Shown: positions 10,337 to 18,377, counted from the first letter of the stretch. The stretch: 64,000 nucleotides of DNA from Chryseobacterium antibioticum (GCF_012927325.1 NZ_JABBGI010000002.1:206506-270505); one strand, 5' to 3'. A program made the numbers and translations. The notes: generated by a model not told the origin, from the sequence alone.

Positions 10337-11194
10337 TTAAATGACCATTTTATCGATTGGAATAATAAGAATGTCCTGTGCTCCGTTTTCTTTCAGCTCA
10401 TCAATGACGTCCCAAAATCTTTCTTCATCAATCACTGAATGAATGCTGCTCCAGCCTTTTTCTGCCAAAGGAATTACGGTAGGACTTTTCAAAACAGGAA
10501 GGACAGAAGCAATAGCTTTGATCTTTTCATTGGGAACATTCATCAGGATATACTTTGTATTTTTTGCTCTTAAAACAGACTGAATGCGAAACAGAAATTT
10601 ATTGAGAATCGCCTCTTTCTCAGGATTAAGTACAGACGTTTTTGCCAGAACCGCTTCTGATTTCAGAATGGTGATCGTCTCCCTCAATCCGTTTTTAAAT
10701 AAGGTACTTCCGGAGCTTACGATATCACAAATACCATCTGCAAGTCCGATATTCGGGGCTATTTCAACTGACCCGGAAATGATGTGGATATCGGACTTGA
10801 TTCCTTTTTGTTCGAGAAAATTTTTAAGGGTATTGGGATAAGAAGTTGCAATTTTTCTGCCCTGAAAGTAGGAGAGATCATTAGTCTCCACTTCTTTGGG
10901 AACGGCTAAGGAAACCCTGCATTTTGAGAATCCCAGTTTCTCAACAATCTGGATGTTTTTCTGTTTTTCGGCTAAAAGATTTTCGCCAACAATGGCGACG
11001 TCTACCACTCCATCTTCGAGGTATTGGGGAATGTCTGAATTTCTGAGATACATGATCTCCATTGGAAAGTTATCTACGGAGACTTTAAGCTGGTCTTTTC
11101 CGTTGTTGACGAAAATACCACAGTCTTTGAGGAGCTGTAGGGATTCTTCGTAAAGCCTGCCGCTTTTCTGGATCGCAATTTTTAATTTACTCAT
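10337..11194 (-). CDS. hisG: ATP phosphoribosyltransferase, long form
   Basis: The first and committed step of histidine synthesis: ATP + PRPP to PR-ATP. At 285 residues this is the long form with its own C-terminal ACT-like regulatory domain (about 210-285), so a separate HisZ is not needed and feedback inhibition by histidine is expected. Visible marks are LKIAIQKSGRLYEES, VDVAIVGENLLAEK, RKIATSYPNTLKNFL and the PRPP loop region ADGICDIVSSGSTLFKNGL. It is the first structural gene after the leader and attenuator. Confidence 0.96.
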   Translation of the reverse strand: MSKLKIAIQKSGRLYEESLQLLKDCGIFVNNGKDQLKVSVDNFPMEIMYLRNSDIPQYLEDGVVDVAIVGENLLAEKQKNIQIVEKLGFSKCRVSLAVPKEVETNDLSYFQGRKIATSYPNTLKNFLEQKGIKSDIHIISGSVEIAPNIGLADGICDIVSSGSTLFKNGLRETITILKSEAVLAKTSVLNPEKEAILNKFLFRIQSVLRAKNTKYILMNVPNEKIKAIASVLPVLKSPTVIPLAEKGWSSIHSVIDEERFWDVIDELKENGAQDILIIPIDKMVI

Positions 11195-11268
11195 TGTATT
11201 GTTTTTGGGGTCTGAGTAAATAAAAACTGATCTGTTGGATATTTTCCGGGAAGAATTCGGAAAACAAA

Positions 11269-11296
11269 AAAACCGTCTGTTTACTCAGACGGTTTT
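11269..11296 (-). terminator. Attenuator terminator of the his operon
   Basis: On the minus strand AAAACCGTCTG (11296-11286) pairs with CAGACGGTTTT (11279-11269) around a 6-base loop and continues into a T-rich run. It lies between the leader peptide and hisG, not after a full-length gene. The 5' arm CCGTCT is also complementary to AGACGG at 11341-11336, which overlaps the leader stop codon and provides the antiterminator alternative. Confidence 0.9.
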
Positions 11297-11340
11297 AATT
11301 ATTTTGATTTTAACACATGTTTATATCAACCAATTCCGTC

Positions 11341-11391
11341 TTAGCAGAGATGATGATAATAATGATGAAGTGTTAAAAAATTCGGTTTCAT
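11341..11391 (-). CDS. hisL: his operon leader peptide
   Basis: A 16-codon ORF too short for normal gene calling. It reads MKPNFLTLHHYYHHLC and stops at TAA. Four of 16 codons are His, arranged HH-YY-HH directly before the stop. Just past the stop lies AGACGG, which can pair with the 5' arm of the downstream terminator. If the ribosome stalls at the His codons, AGACGG stays free and the antiterminator forms; if it reaches the stop codon it covers AGACGG and the terminator forms. This is the classic amino-acid attenuation design. The function is inferred from the layout; the codons and complementarity are seen directly. Confidence 0.88.
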   Translation of the reverse strand: MKPNFLTLHHYYHHLC

Positions 11392-11408
11392 TGTTTTAAA
11401 CTGTGGTA

Positions 11409-11438
11409 CAAATGTAGGATTTATTTTTAAACTGCAAA
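11409..11438 (-). promoter_or_regulatory. his operon promoter
   Basis: On the minus strand TTTG (11438-11435) is followed 18 bases later by TACATTTG (11416-11409), a good match to the Bacteroidota -33/-7 consensus. Transcription would start near 11402, about 10 bases before the leader peptide start codon. Confidence 0.8.
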
Positions 11439-11444
11439 GTTTTT

Positions 11445-12542
11445 TTACAGATTTTTTTTGTAGAGATCCATCAACTGAGCTGCTATAGGCTCATCATTAA
11501 ATCTCTGAACAAACCTGAAACTCTTTTCTGCACGGCGTTTTCTCTCGGATTCATTTTCCCAGAGAAATTTTATCTTGGCTCCGATGTCCTGATCATTTCC
11601 GGGATCGACGTAAACAGAGTCTTCTCCTCCTGCTTCCGGCAGGCAGCTTGTATTGCTGGTAATGGTTGCCGTTTTTGAGAAAAGCGCTTCTATAACAGGG
11701 ATTCCAAAGCCTTCAAAAAAGCTGGGATAGACAAAAATATCGGCCAGTTTATAGATCACTGCCAGCTCATCCATGGAAACTCCTTCCAGGAAGATCACCT
11801 GCTTTTCCATTTTGTTTTTCCTGATGAAAGCTTCTATTTTTTTATAGTAATTCGTTTTTCTTCCAACGACAACCAACGGGATTTCGGTTCCGCTGATTCC
11901 TTTGACAATGCTTAAAAGATTTTTACGGTCTTCAATAGTTCCTACGTTTAAAATAAATCGTTCCGGAAGGTTGAATTTATCTTTGGTGAGCTGAATAAAC
12001 TCCTCAGATTGCTGTTCTTTAAATGCTTTGTGACAGCCCTGATAAATGACTTCAATTTTGGTTTCAGGAACTTTTAGATAGGTGATAATATCTCTTTTGG
12101 TTTGTTCCGAAATAGCGATAATTTTATCTGCGGAAGCGGCGGCTTTTTTAAATTTCCACAGGTGTATTTTCCGGTCAAAAAAAGAATAGTATTGCGGGTA
12201 TCTCATAAAGATCAGATCATGGATCGTCACTATTTTTTTGATGGGTTCTTTGTCCCATTTCAAGGGCAATTCGCCGGAGAGTCCATGGAATATGTCGGCG
12301 TCTTCTTTTTGGGCGTCTTTACCCATTTTAAGCTGTCGGGAAAGGTTTCCTTTCGAGGTTTCTACAAAGCGGACATCCGGTCTTTCAAGAATTTCTTTCC
12401 CTCTTTCTGAACTGTTTTTGTTCAGCAGCAGGTATTCATTTTCAGGATAATACTGAGACAGGATCCTGACCAGGTCTCTTGAATAATTGCCCAATCCGGA
12501 CGTATTATGAAAAAAACGTTTTGCGTCGAAGGCAATCTTCAT
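11445..12542 (-). CDS. Glycosyltransferase family 4 (GT-B fold)
   Basis: A retaining GT-B glycosyltransferase that moves a sugar from a nucleotide donor to a cell-surface glycan or lipid acceptor. The 365-residue product starts MKIAFDAKRFFHNTSGLGNYSRDLVR, the glycine-rich acceptor-side motif of the GT4 group. It continues with ILNVGTIEDRKNL (start of the donor domain) and VYPSFFEGFGIPVIEALFSK, whose E-x7-E pattern contacts the donor. It resembles mannosyltransferases of the WbaZ/MtfB type in layout, but the sugar and acceptor cannot be assigned. It stands alone, with its stop next to the his promoter and dapD upstream. Confidence 0.9.
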   Translation of the reverse strand: MKIAFDAKRFFHNTSGLGNYSRDLVRILSQYYPENEYLLLNKNSSERGKEILERPDVRFVETSKGNLSRQLKMGKDAQKEDADIFHGLSGELPLKWDKEPIKKIVTIHDLIFMRYPQYYSFFDRKIHLWKFKKAAASADKIIAISEQTKRDIITYLKVPETKIEVIYQGCHKAFKEQQSEEFIQLTKDKFNLPERFILNVGTIEDRKNLLSIVKGISGTEIPLVVVGRKTNYYKKIEAFIRKNKMEKQVIFLEGVSMDELAVIYKLADIFVYPSFFEGFGIPVIEALFSKTATITSNTSCLPEAGGEDSVYVDPGNDQDIGAKIKFLWENESERKRRAEKSFRFVQRFNDEPIAAQLMDLYKKNL

Positions 12543-12589
12543 ATGAATGTTTTTAATAAGCTTTGTTAACGATTTAAAGGTATAAATAA

Positions 12590-12621
12590 AATAAACCCTA
12601 AATGACTATTCAGGGTTTATT
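12590..12621. terminator. Hairpin between dapD and the glycosyltransferase gene
   Basis: AATAAACCCT (12590-12599) and AGGGTTTATT (12612-12621) form a 10-bp stem with a 12-base loop. It lies 46 bases after the dapD stop on the minus strand and probably ends dapD transcription. Confidence 0.7.
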
Positions 12622-12666
12622 GTATAAATTTTAAAAATCAATCTTTAAAATTTAGGAATATACAGC

Positions 12667-13479
12667 TTATACAGCTACATTATTCTCTCTTAAAGCATCA
12701 TTAAGAGATGTTTTTTTATCTGTTGATTCTTTTCTCTGACCGATAATTAATGCACATGGAACCTGATATTCTCCAGCCGGATACTGTTTGGTATAGCTTC
12801 CCGGGATTACTACTGAACGGGCAGGCACTCTACCTTTGATTTCAATAGGCTGGTCACCTGTAACATCAATAATTTTTGTGGAAGCAGTTAATACTACATT
12901 CGCACCCAATACAGCTTCTCTTTCTACATGAACACCTTCTACTACGATACATCTTGATCCGATGAAACAATCGTCCTCAATGATCACCGGAGCTGCCTGT
13001 AATGGCTCTAATACCCCACCGATACCAACACCACCACTCAAGTGAACGTTTTTACCGATCTGTGCACAGCTTCCTACGGTAGCCCAAGTATCCACCATCG
13101 TTCCGGAATCTACATAAGCTCCGATATTGACGTAAGAAGGCATCAAGATAACCCCTGAAGCTACGAAAGATCCTTCTCTTGCAATGGCATGCGGTACAAC
13201 TCTTACTCCTTTTTCAGCATAGTTTTTCTTCAAAGGAATTTTGTCATGAAATTCAAACGGACCTACTTCAATAGTTTCCATCTTCTGGATCGGGAAATAC
13301 ATTACTACAGCTTTCTTCACCCATTCATTCACCTGCCATCCGTTTTCTGTAGGCTCAGCTACACGAAGTTCTCCTGAATCCAATAAAGAAATAACTTCTC
13401 TTATGGTCTTCTTGCTGTCTTCGTTCTGTAATAAATCTCTATTATCCCAAATGTTTTCGATAGTTTGTTGTAACGACAT
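12667..13479 (-). CDS. dapD: 2,3,4,5-tetrahydropyridine-2,6-dicarboxylate N-succinyltransferase
   Basis: A cytoplasmic enzyme of the succinylase branch of lysine and diaminopimelate synthesis; it succinylates tetrahydrodipicolinate using succinyl-CoA. The 270-residue length is typical. The central region is a left-handed beta helix of hexapeptide repeats (GVILMPSYVNIGAYVDSGTM, WATVGSCAQIGKNVHLSGGV, IEDDCFIGSRCIVVEGVHV). The N-terminal alpha domain and the tail with PCALIIGQRKESTDKKTSLN are DapD-like. It is monocistronic here. Confidence 0.96.
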   Translation of the reverse strand: MSLQQTIENIWDNRDLLQNEDSKKTIREVISLLDSGELRVAEPTENGWQVNEWVKKAVVMYFPIQKMETIEVGPFEFHDKIPLKKNYAEKGVRVVPHAIAREGSFVASGVILMPSYVNIGAYVDSGTMVDTWATVGSCAQIGKNVHLSGGVGIGGVLEPLQAAPVIIEDDCFIGSRCIVVEGVHVEREAVLGANVVLTASTKIIDVTGDQPIEIKGRVPARSVVIPGSYTKQYPAGEYQVPCALIIGQRKESTDKKTSLNDALRENNVAV

Positions 13480-13618
13480 GTTTCTTGTTTGATTTTAGTA
13501 TACATTATCCCTGCAGCTTCCCGCAGTTTTGAAGGTCAAAAGTACAAAAGATTGTTTTAGTATACAAGTTCTCTTGAGAGCTCTCAATGGGAATTATTCC
13601 CTGTTCGCTTTTTACATA

Positions 13619-13990
13619 TTATTCACAAATAATGAATTCCATTGTTTTTTCAACGTGTTTTTGCTGAATAATTCCTTTTGAATAATGAAGATTGGAACCT
13701 GTATTATATTTTGTTAAATAAGCAGTATTAATATCGGGTGTAAGTTCTTTGAGATCATCAGGAACGAGAGCTTTTATATTGAATATCTCCTCTCCACATT
13801 TGATCTGCCCTTGAGACTCGTCTAAAAAAGTATGGTACCAGCTTCGCTCTGCAAGTCCCCATGATCTGGCAAAAATTCGGTCATTAACGGTAACCATCCA
13901 GATTTCCAGGAAGGTGGTTCTCTGTTGTCCTGCCTTTATTTCAATAATATTGTGGCTGTTGATGTAATCTAATGCTAAGTCTTTATTCAT
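13619..13990 (-). CDS. Small conserved protein, possibly DUF2255 family
   Basis: A 123-residue soluble protein without signal peptide or membrane segment. The segment EIWMVTVNDRIFARSWGLAERSWYHTFL resembles the conserved core of DUF2255 proteins, which have a split-barrel-like fold of unknown function; that assignment is from memory of the family and is tentative. No neighbour suggests a role: dapD lies downstream, and upstream is a palindromic repeat followed by a LytTR gene on the same strand. Confidence 0.7.
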   Translation of the reverse strand: MNKDLALDYINSHNIIEIKAGQQRTTFLEIWMVTVNDRIFARSWGLAERSWYHTFLDESQGQIKCGEEIFNIKALVPDDLKELTPDINTAYLTKYNTGSNLHYSKGIIQQKHVEKTMEFIICE

Positions 13991-14118
13991 TGTTAATTTT
14001 TTACGAATCTAAAATGAAAAGAACAATTTAGCTAATTTATTATTCAGCCTGAAGAAAATATTATTTAGATTGTTGATTTTCTGATGTTTGTTAGGGTATC
14101 ATTTATTCGAGCATGCAG

Positions 14119-14151
14119 AACCCTGTCAAGGTTTAAAACCTTGACAGGGTT
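14119..14151. repeat. 33-bp near-perfect palindrome
   Basis: Two 16-base arms (AACCCTGTCAAGGTTT and its complement) flank a single central base. It lies after the LytTR gene on the minus strand but has no T run on either side, so it looks more like a dispersed intergenic palindrome than a normal terminator. No second copy occurs in the window. Confidence 0.75.
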
Positions 14152-14180
14152 ATTAAGAGTAGTTTCCGAGGCGTATTTTT

Positions 14181-14507
14181 TCAGAGCATCATTTTATTGA
14201 GTGCTGTGATAAGGCATTCTTTATAGCTTTTGGCTACGGCAATTTTATGGTCCTGACACACAAGCTGGTTATCCTCGAAATATTCAATATTCGTTAAATT
14301 GACAATATAAGAATTATGAACTCTCATGAATTCGTCAGGAAGACTTTCTATGAGGTCTTTAAGGGTTTTGTAGTAGATATATTTTTTATTGGAGGTGGTA
14401 TGGATTTCCACATAATTGCCCAAAGCTTTGATGATGGTAATATCTTTAAAGAACAATTTTACCAGTTTTTTATCTGTTTTAATAAAAGCAAAGGTTCGGT
14501 TCTCCAT
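14181..14507 (-). CDS. Stand-alone LytTR-type DNA-binding protein
   Basis: A transcription regulator of 108 residues, almost all LytTR domain: FFKDITIIKALGNYVEIHTTSNKKYIYYKTLKDLIESLP, FMRVHNSYIVNLTNIEYF and AVAKSYKECLI match the usual beta-rich DNA-binding fold. Most family members carry an N-terminal receiver domain; here there is none, and no histidine kinase gene lies nearby. It may respond to another partner or act constitutively. It lies 24 bases downstream of the NlpC/P60 gene on the same strand and could be co-transcribed with it. Confidence 0.85.
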   Translation of the reverse strand: MENRTFAFIKTDKKLVKLFFKDITIIKALGNYVEIHTTSNKKYIYYKTLKDLIESLPDEFMRVHNSYIVNLTNIEYFEDNQLVCQDHKIAVAKSYKECLITALNKMML

Positions 14508-14531
14508 TCAATGATCAGTTTAAATAAGCCC

Positions 14532-15110
14532 TTATAAAACTCTCTGAGCGTGCAGATAAGCTTTATTCCAGTATTTTTCGTTTAATGAAGAGATCATTAC
14601 TCCTTTTGAAGTAGATGCATGGATAAATTTCACTTCGCCGTCCGCTCCGATATCATGAACGATCCCTACATGAGAAACTCTGCTTCCTCCAGCTGTTGCA
14701 AAAAACAGCAGATCACCTGGCTTTACTTCTTTGATATCAATCTTTTGACCGGCATCAGCCTGATCTGTAGATCTGCGGGGCAATGAAAAATCATTTTCTT
14801 CAAAAACTTTTACAGTGAATCCGGAACAGTCAAAACCTGAAGAGGTATTTCCACCGAATTTATATGGTGTTCCGATATATTTTTCAGCATCTTTCAGGAT
14901 ATCGCTGACGGATCTGGAAATCTTCCCGTCAAATTTAGAATCCAGTTTTCTGAGGTTTTCAGCTTTTACGACAGTTTTCGTTCCCGTATTCTTTTTAGAG
15001 GATGCATTTTTAGATGATCCGCAGGAAACTGCCAGAGCTGAAGCAATCAGCAGAATGGAAAACTGTTTTATTCTTAAGTTTTTTTCAAATAATCCCGGTC
15101 TCATAGTCAT
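14532..15110 (-). CDS. NlpC/P60 family cell-wall endopeptidase lipoprotein
   Basis: A C40-family cysteine peptidase that cleaves peptide cross-links or stems of peptidoglycan. Of 192 residues, the N-terminus has a lipoprotein signal with lipobox LAVSC (lipidated Cys30), followed by a Ser/Lys-rich linker and the NlpC/P60 domain from about residue 70. The catalytic Cys is C95 in SGFDCSGF and the catalytic His lies in SRVSHVGIVHD. It should sit in the periplasm, attached to a membrane. On the minus strand TATATTTG (15148-15141) upstream is a plausible -7 element. Confidence 0.92.
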   Translation of the reverse strand: MTMRPGLFEKNLRIKQFSILLIASALAVSCGSSKNASSKKNTGTKTVVKAENLRKLDSKFDGKISRSVSDILKDAEKYIGTPYKFGGNTSSGFDCSGFTVKVFEENDFSLPRRSTDQADAGQKIDIKEVKPGDLLFFATAGGSRVSHVGIVHDIGADGEVKFIHASTSKGVMISSLNEKYWNKAYLHAQRVL

Positions 15111-15211
15111 CTGATTTTAAATGAAGTAACTAATTATTTACAAATATACATTTTATATTTAAATTATGTTATAAGTATACTACAACTATATGATAAATAT
15201 ATGTTAAAATA

Positions 15212-15240
15212 TTGATTTCCTATATTTATTAGTATATTTG
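15212..15240 (+). promoter_or_regulatory. Promoter of the 15257 gene
   Basis: TTG (15212-15214), 18 bases, then TATATTTG (15233-15240) fits the Bacteroidota consensus. The -7 element is only 16 bases from the ATG, so the mRNA leader would be about 10 bases or less. Confidence 0.65.
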
Positions 15241-15256
15241 AATTCAATTTTACGAT

Positions 15257-15904
15257 ATGGCAACCTATGAAAGTTTAATAAAAATCAATGGAAGCGTAGG
15301 CGATCTGGTTTTTTACAGCCTGAACGGGAAAAATGTGGTGCGAAAAAAAAGCGGATTTAATAAAACAGCGTTCAAAAAAAGCCCTTCTTATGAGAAAGTA
15401 AGGCAGAACAGTTCGGAATTCGGGCACTGTTCCAAAGCCGGAAAAACAATACGGAGCTGTATTGAAGGCTATATTAAGGAAGCTGGCGATCCTTTGCTCT
15501 ATCAGAAATTTGCAAAGCTGATGACTGCTATAAAGGATCTTGATATTGTTTCGGAAAGAGGAAAAAGAACAGTCCAAAATGGTCTCATAACCCTAGAAGG
15601 ATTAAAGTTACTTAAAGAATTCAGGTTTGGAAAAAAAGGAAATATCTATCCGGAAGTTTCTGTTCTGGAAGAAAATGATAACAAGACGCTCAACTTAGGG
15701 GGGCTATTATCCGGGGATGACATAGTAATCATCACAATACAACCTGATCTTGAAGTATACTCCGCGGAATATTTTGAAGAAAGAATTTCTGTGGAGCAGA
15801 AAACGAACATCCATTTTAAAAAGCATTTTTCAGAGGACATGTTCCTACTCTACTTTTTAGTACTGAAGCGTAAGGAAGAAATTACCCATATGGGATTTAT
15901 TTAG
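15257..15904 (+). CDS. Conserved hypothetical protein (Bacteroidota type)
   Basis: A 215-residue protein of unknown function, with no signal peptide or membrane segment. Its N-terminus (INGSVGDLVFYSLNGKNVVRKKSGFN) resembles the Gly-rich start of a large group of uncharacterised Bacteroidota proteins that begin with a G-x-G-N-x-V-x-Y pattern followed by VR (DUF6266-like, from memory and uncertain). Residues 30-120 are basic and helix-prone; the C-terminal half looks beta-rich. It has its own promoter and a bidirectional terminator, so it is a single-gene unit. Confidence 0.8.
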   Translation: MATYESLIKINGSVGDLVFYSLNGKNVVRKKSGFNKTAFKKSPSYEKVRQNSSEFGHCSKAGKTIRSCIEGYIKEAGDPLLYQKFAKLMTAIKDLDIVSERGKRTVQNGLITLEGLKLLKEFRFGKKGNIYPEVSVLEENDNKTLNLGGLLSGDDIVIITIQPDLEVYSAEYFEERISVEQKTNIHFKKHFSEDMFLLYFLVLKRKEEITHMGFI

Positions 15905-15910
15905 ATAAAA

Positions 15911-15938
15911 AAAGCCTGCAGATTGATCTGCAGGCTTT
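15911..15938. terminator. Bidirectional terminator between convergent genes
   Basis: AAAGCCTGCAGAT pairs with ATCTGCAGGCTTT across the intergenic gap, with A-rich and T-rich flanks. It serves the gene ending at 15904 on the plus strand and the one ending at 15943 on the minus strand. Confidence 0.88.
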
Positions 15939-15942
15939 CTGT

Positions 15943-16311
15943 TTATTTTTTGTCTCCTGTCCAGGTCCCGTATCTTGCGGGTGTGGGAACAGCGTTTGAC
16001 CAGTTTCCGTTTCCTTTTTTCTCTCTTGAAAGGGTTCCTTTGAATTCTCCGTCGTCAGGAAGCCCGATTACAGCAGTAAGATCACCAGTATCCGTTAAGT
16101 TTCCGGAAATGTTATAATTTTCGTCATTGACTGTAGAATGCATCGTACCGGTTACTTTTCCGTCGCTGGCTACCACAAGGTTCCAGGTTCCGTCATCGCT
16201 TCCTGTATACTTTCCTGACCATGTTCCTATATAATCATAAATAGTGTCATCATCAGAGCTACATCCGATAAATAAAAAAGCTGTTAAAAGAAGTAAAAAA
16301 AGTTTCTTCAT
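15943..16311 (-). CDS. Small secreted lipoprotein of unknown function
   Basis: A 122-residue protein with a clear lipoprotein signal (MKKLFLLLLTAFLFIGCSSDDD). The Ser-Ser-Asp-Asp-Asp after the Cys is typical of Bacteroidota lipoproteins, and acidic residues there are linked to export to the cell surface. The mature part repeats a beta-strand pattern (GTWSGKYTGSDDGTWNLVV, GTMHSTVNDENYNISGNL, GEFKGTLSREKKGNGNW), like small lipocalin- or avidin-like barrels. No function can be given. Confidence 0.82.
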   Translation of the reverse strand: MKKLFLLLLTAFLFIGCSSDDDTIYDYIGTWSGKYTGSDDGTWNLVVASDGKVTGTMHSTVNDENYNISGNLTDTGDLTAVIGLPDDGEFKGTLSREKKGNGNWSNAVPTPARYGTWTGDKK

Positions 16312-16739
16312 AGTTTCTAATAGTTTTATAACCTAATCAAATTTTATTGTTATGTATTCATTTTCTACTCTGGAAATAGAAATCTGAATTAATGTTTATT
16401 GTTTTTACGGCTTGTTCCGTGCAAATCTACTAATTTTTTCATTCAGATTATCTGAATTTTAATCAGCTGTTTATATTTTTATGAATTAGTTGCGTATTTT
16501 GGCTAAAATACAATTATTTCCCAAATGGAAACAACCGATAAGATGGTAACTTATCAAAAAATTCCACAAATAACAACATTGGGGTTATGTTAAAATATTA
16601 CGTTTATTATATTGAATTTTTTCAATATAAATTATTTTCATTCTATAATTTATAATTTAATTGAAATTTATTTTCAAGGTTATAAATATTTCTTAATTTA
16701 GTGAAAAATATAAAAATCACTAAAACCCTAATTAATATC
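16312..16739. other. Intergenic region with an AT-rich perfect inverted repeat
   Basis: This region lies between divergent genes and holds no ORF I would support. TTATATTGAA (16607-16616) and TTCAATATAA (16621-16630) form a perfect 10-bp inverted repeat with a TTTT centre, 110 bases before the next gene. It could be an operator or a weak hairpin; the role is unknown. Confidence 0.5.
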
Positions 16740-17423
16740 ATGAAAACAAGAATAATATTTTTTGTTGCCTTCGCTTTTTTCAGTAGCTTGAAATCCCAGG
16801 TAGGGATTAACACCGATACTCCATCCCATACTTTAGATGTTAACGGATTGGTTAGAGTAAGAGCTTTAGCCAATGCTGAGAGAAAAATTGTATCAGCAGA
16901 CCAACAGGGAGTTTTAACCCTGATCTCCCCTGAAGAAATCTTCTCTCCCAAGGCATTATTGAATACTTCTACGTCAGCAGCAGAACAAAGGCTGACTATT
17001 TATGAAGGACAATGTTTCCAACCTACAGATAACGCTTCTTCCTGTACGGTTAAGGTCAACCATTACAGTTCTTGTGCAGGTTTCACCCGTGCTGTAGACA
17101 CTCAGGTTGTAGTTGGACAAACAATTAATACAGGTAACGGACAATTTTTAGGAACCTGGGCTTCCCGATTTATCGATAACAAAGGGTATGTAGGGGGTGC
17201 AACAGCTGCGGAACAGGTGGCTCCGGATTATCCCAGAATCTCCTATCCTACTGCTAATTCAGCCAACTATTTAGGAACCGGTAGTTTTTCGGGACAGTGC
17301 AACGCAGATATTGTGACCACCATTAACCAGGCGACCGGTGATATCAAAGTAGAATCTGTGAAAAGAAGTATGTTTGCACACCTTGTGTATCTTTTATCAA
17401 TATCCCGCTCAAAAAGTAACTAG
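16740..17423 (+). CDS. Secreted QVGIN-type surface protein, unknown function
   Basis: A 227-residue protein with a signal peptide (MKTRIIFFVAFAFFSSLKS) followed by QVGINTDTPSHTLDVNGLVRVR. This motif is shared by many secreted Chryseobacterium proteins and resembles the shaft-to-head regions of tail-fibre-like proteins. The mature part is beta-rich with six Cys residues. The frame extends to a GTG at 16701, but the ATG at 16740 starts the signal peptide and was chosen. No T9SS tail is present. Two decayed relatives lie at 61704 and 62332. Confidence 0.8.
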   Translation: MKTRIIFFVAFAFFSSLKSQVGINTDTPSHTLDVNGLVRVRALANAERKIVSADQQGVLTLISPEEIFSPKALLNTSTSAAEQRLTIYEGQCFQPTDNASSCTVKVNHYSSCAGFTRAVDTQVVVGQTINTGNGQFLGTWASRFIDNKGYVGGATAAEQVAPDYPRISYPTANSANYLGTGSFSGQCNADIVTTINQATGDIKVESVKRSMFAHLVYLLSISRSKSN

Positions 17424-17446
17424 AAATACATCTTTATAAAATTAAA

Positions 17447-17482
17447 AATCCGGCTCAATTTTATATTGAGCCGGATTCTTTT
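17447..17482. terminator. Terminator after the QVGIN-type gene
   Basis: AATCCGGCTCAAT (17447-17459) pairs with ATTGAGCCGGATT (17465-17477), followed by CTTTT. It probably serves both this gene and the convergent cold shock gene. Confidence 0.88.
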
Positions 17483-17515
17483 AGTACAGAGAAAGATTTA
17501 ACCTTTCCTCTTAAT

Positions 17516-17707
17516 TTATGCTACGCGCACGTTAACTGCGTTAACGCCCTTTTTACCGTTTTCTAAATCGAATGTTACAGCGTCGTTTTCACGGATATTA
17601 TCCTTTAAACCTGATGAGTGTACGAAAATATCCTGACCGCCGTTTGATGGTGTAATAAAACCAAAACCTTTGGCATCATTAAAGAATTTTACTGTTCCTT
17701 GTTGCAT
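17516..17707 (-). CDS. Cold shock protein
   Basis: A 63-residue single cold-shock domain that binds single-stranded RNA and DNA and acts as an RNA chaperone. RNP1 (KGFGFI) and RNP2 (IFVHSS) are both intact: MQQGTVKFFNDAKGFGFITP and GGQDIFVHSSGL. The length is typical of CspA-family proteins. A good promoter lies about 275-300 bases upstream, giving a long 5' leader, as for cold-regulated csp mRNAs in other bacteria. Confidence 0.95.
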   Translation of the reverse strand: MQQGTVKFFNDAKGFGFITPSNGGQDIFVHSSGLKDNIRENDAVTFDLENGKKGVNAVNVRVA

Positions 17708-17981
17708 TGTATTGTATTATAAAATTATTGTATTCATTGATAAACTGTTTTTGGCTATTGCCATTACTGAAATGATGAAACCATCAAAGCAATAATAAAT
17801 CGGTTTGTGAGCAAAAATTGATGTTGGTATTTTTTAAAGACCTGAAAATATTCAAGTTGGAAAAAAGGTACTTCACCCGTATATTGATAACAAAACTTAG
17901 CGGCTGAAAAAGCGAAAACTGATAGAAAAGAGTAAACTCAAAAGCTTCAGAAAAAGCGTTGGCAGGAGCCCGATTATTTTA

Positions 17982-18012
17982 CAAATATATGTATAATTTA
18001 TTAAAAAACAAA
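17982..18012 (-). promoter_or_regulatory. Promoter of the cold shock gene, with a leader of about 265 bases
   Basis: On the minus strand TTTG (18012-18009), 19 bases, then TATATTTG (17989-17982) matches the Bacteroidota consensus. Transcription would start near 17975, leaving a long untranslated leader (17708-17975). No protein-coding ORF is evident in this leader. Confidence 0.7.
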
Positions 18013-18224
18013 CTATTTTACAAATTTATTTATTTTTTTCTCAATTTATCATCGCTCAGATACAAAAATTACGGTCCTACTATGAGTCCTACACTCAGCA
18101 AATCTATGCTTGTACACTGTTTTTTTGATCACTAACCAAGAAAATATTAAATCAACAACCTGATCATTTTTAGCATAATAGTAAAATTAGGTAATTGGAA
18201 TCAATACATCTTAAATACAATAAG

Positions 18225-18258
18225 TAAAGCCCGCAATTTTCATCATTGCAGGCTTTAT
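18225..18258. terminator. Hairpin downstream of the mreB-like gene
   Basis: TAAAGCC-C-GCAAT and ATTGC-A-GGCTTTA form a 13-bp stem with one mismatch. T-rich DNA follows on both strands. It lies about 120 bases after the mreB-like stop. The rest of 18013-18377 holds no gene that I can see. Confidence 0.7.
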
Positions 18259-18377
18259 TATTTTTATAAATCCTTTGCATATCTATCTTTTTAATTCAGA
18301 TAACCTTTATATACGCAGAATTGTATTAGTAAAATTTACTTACTGATGCTATAACTTACAATAAAATGCAGGCTATT

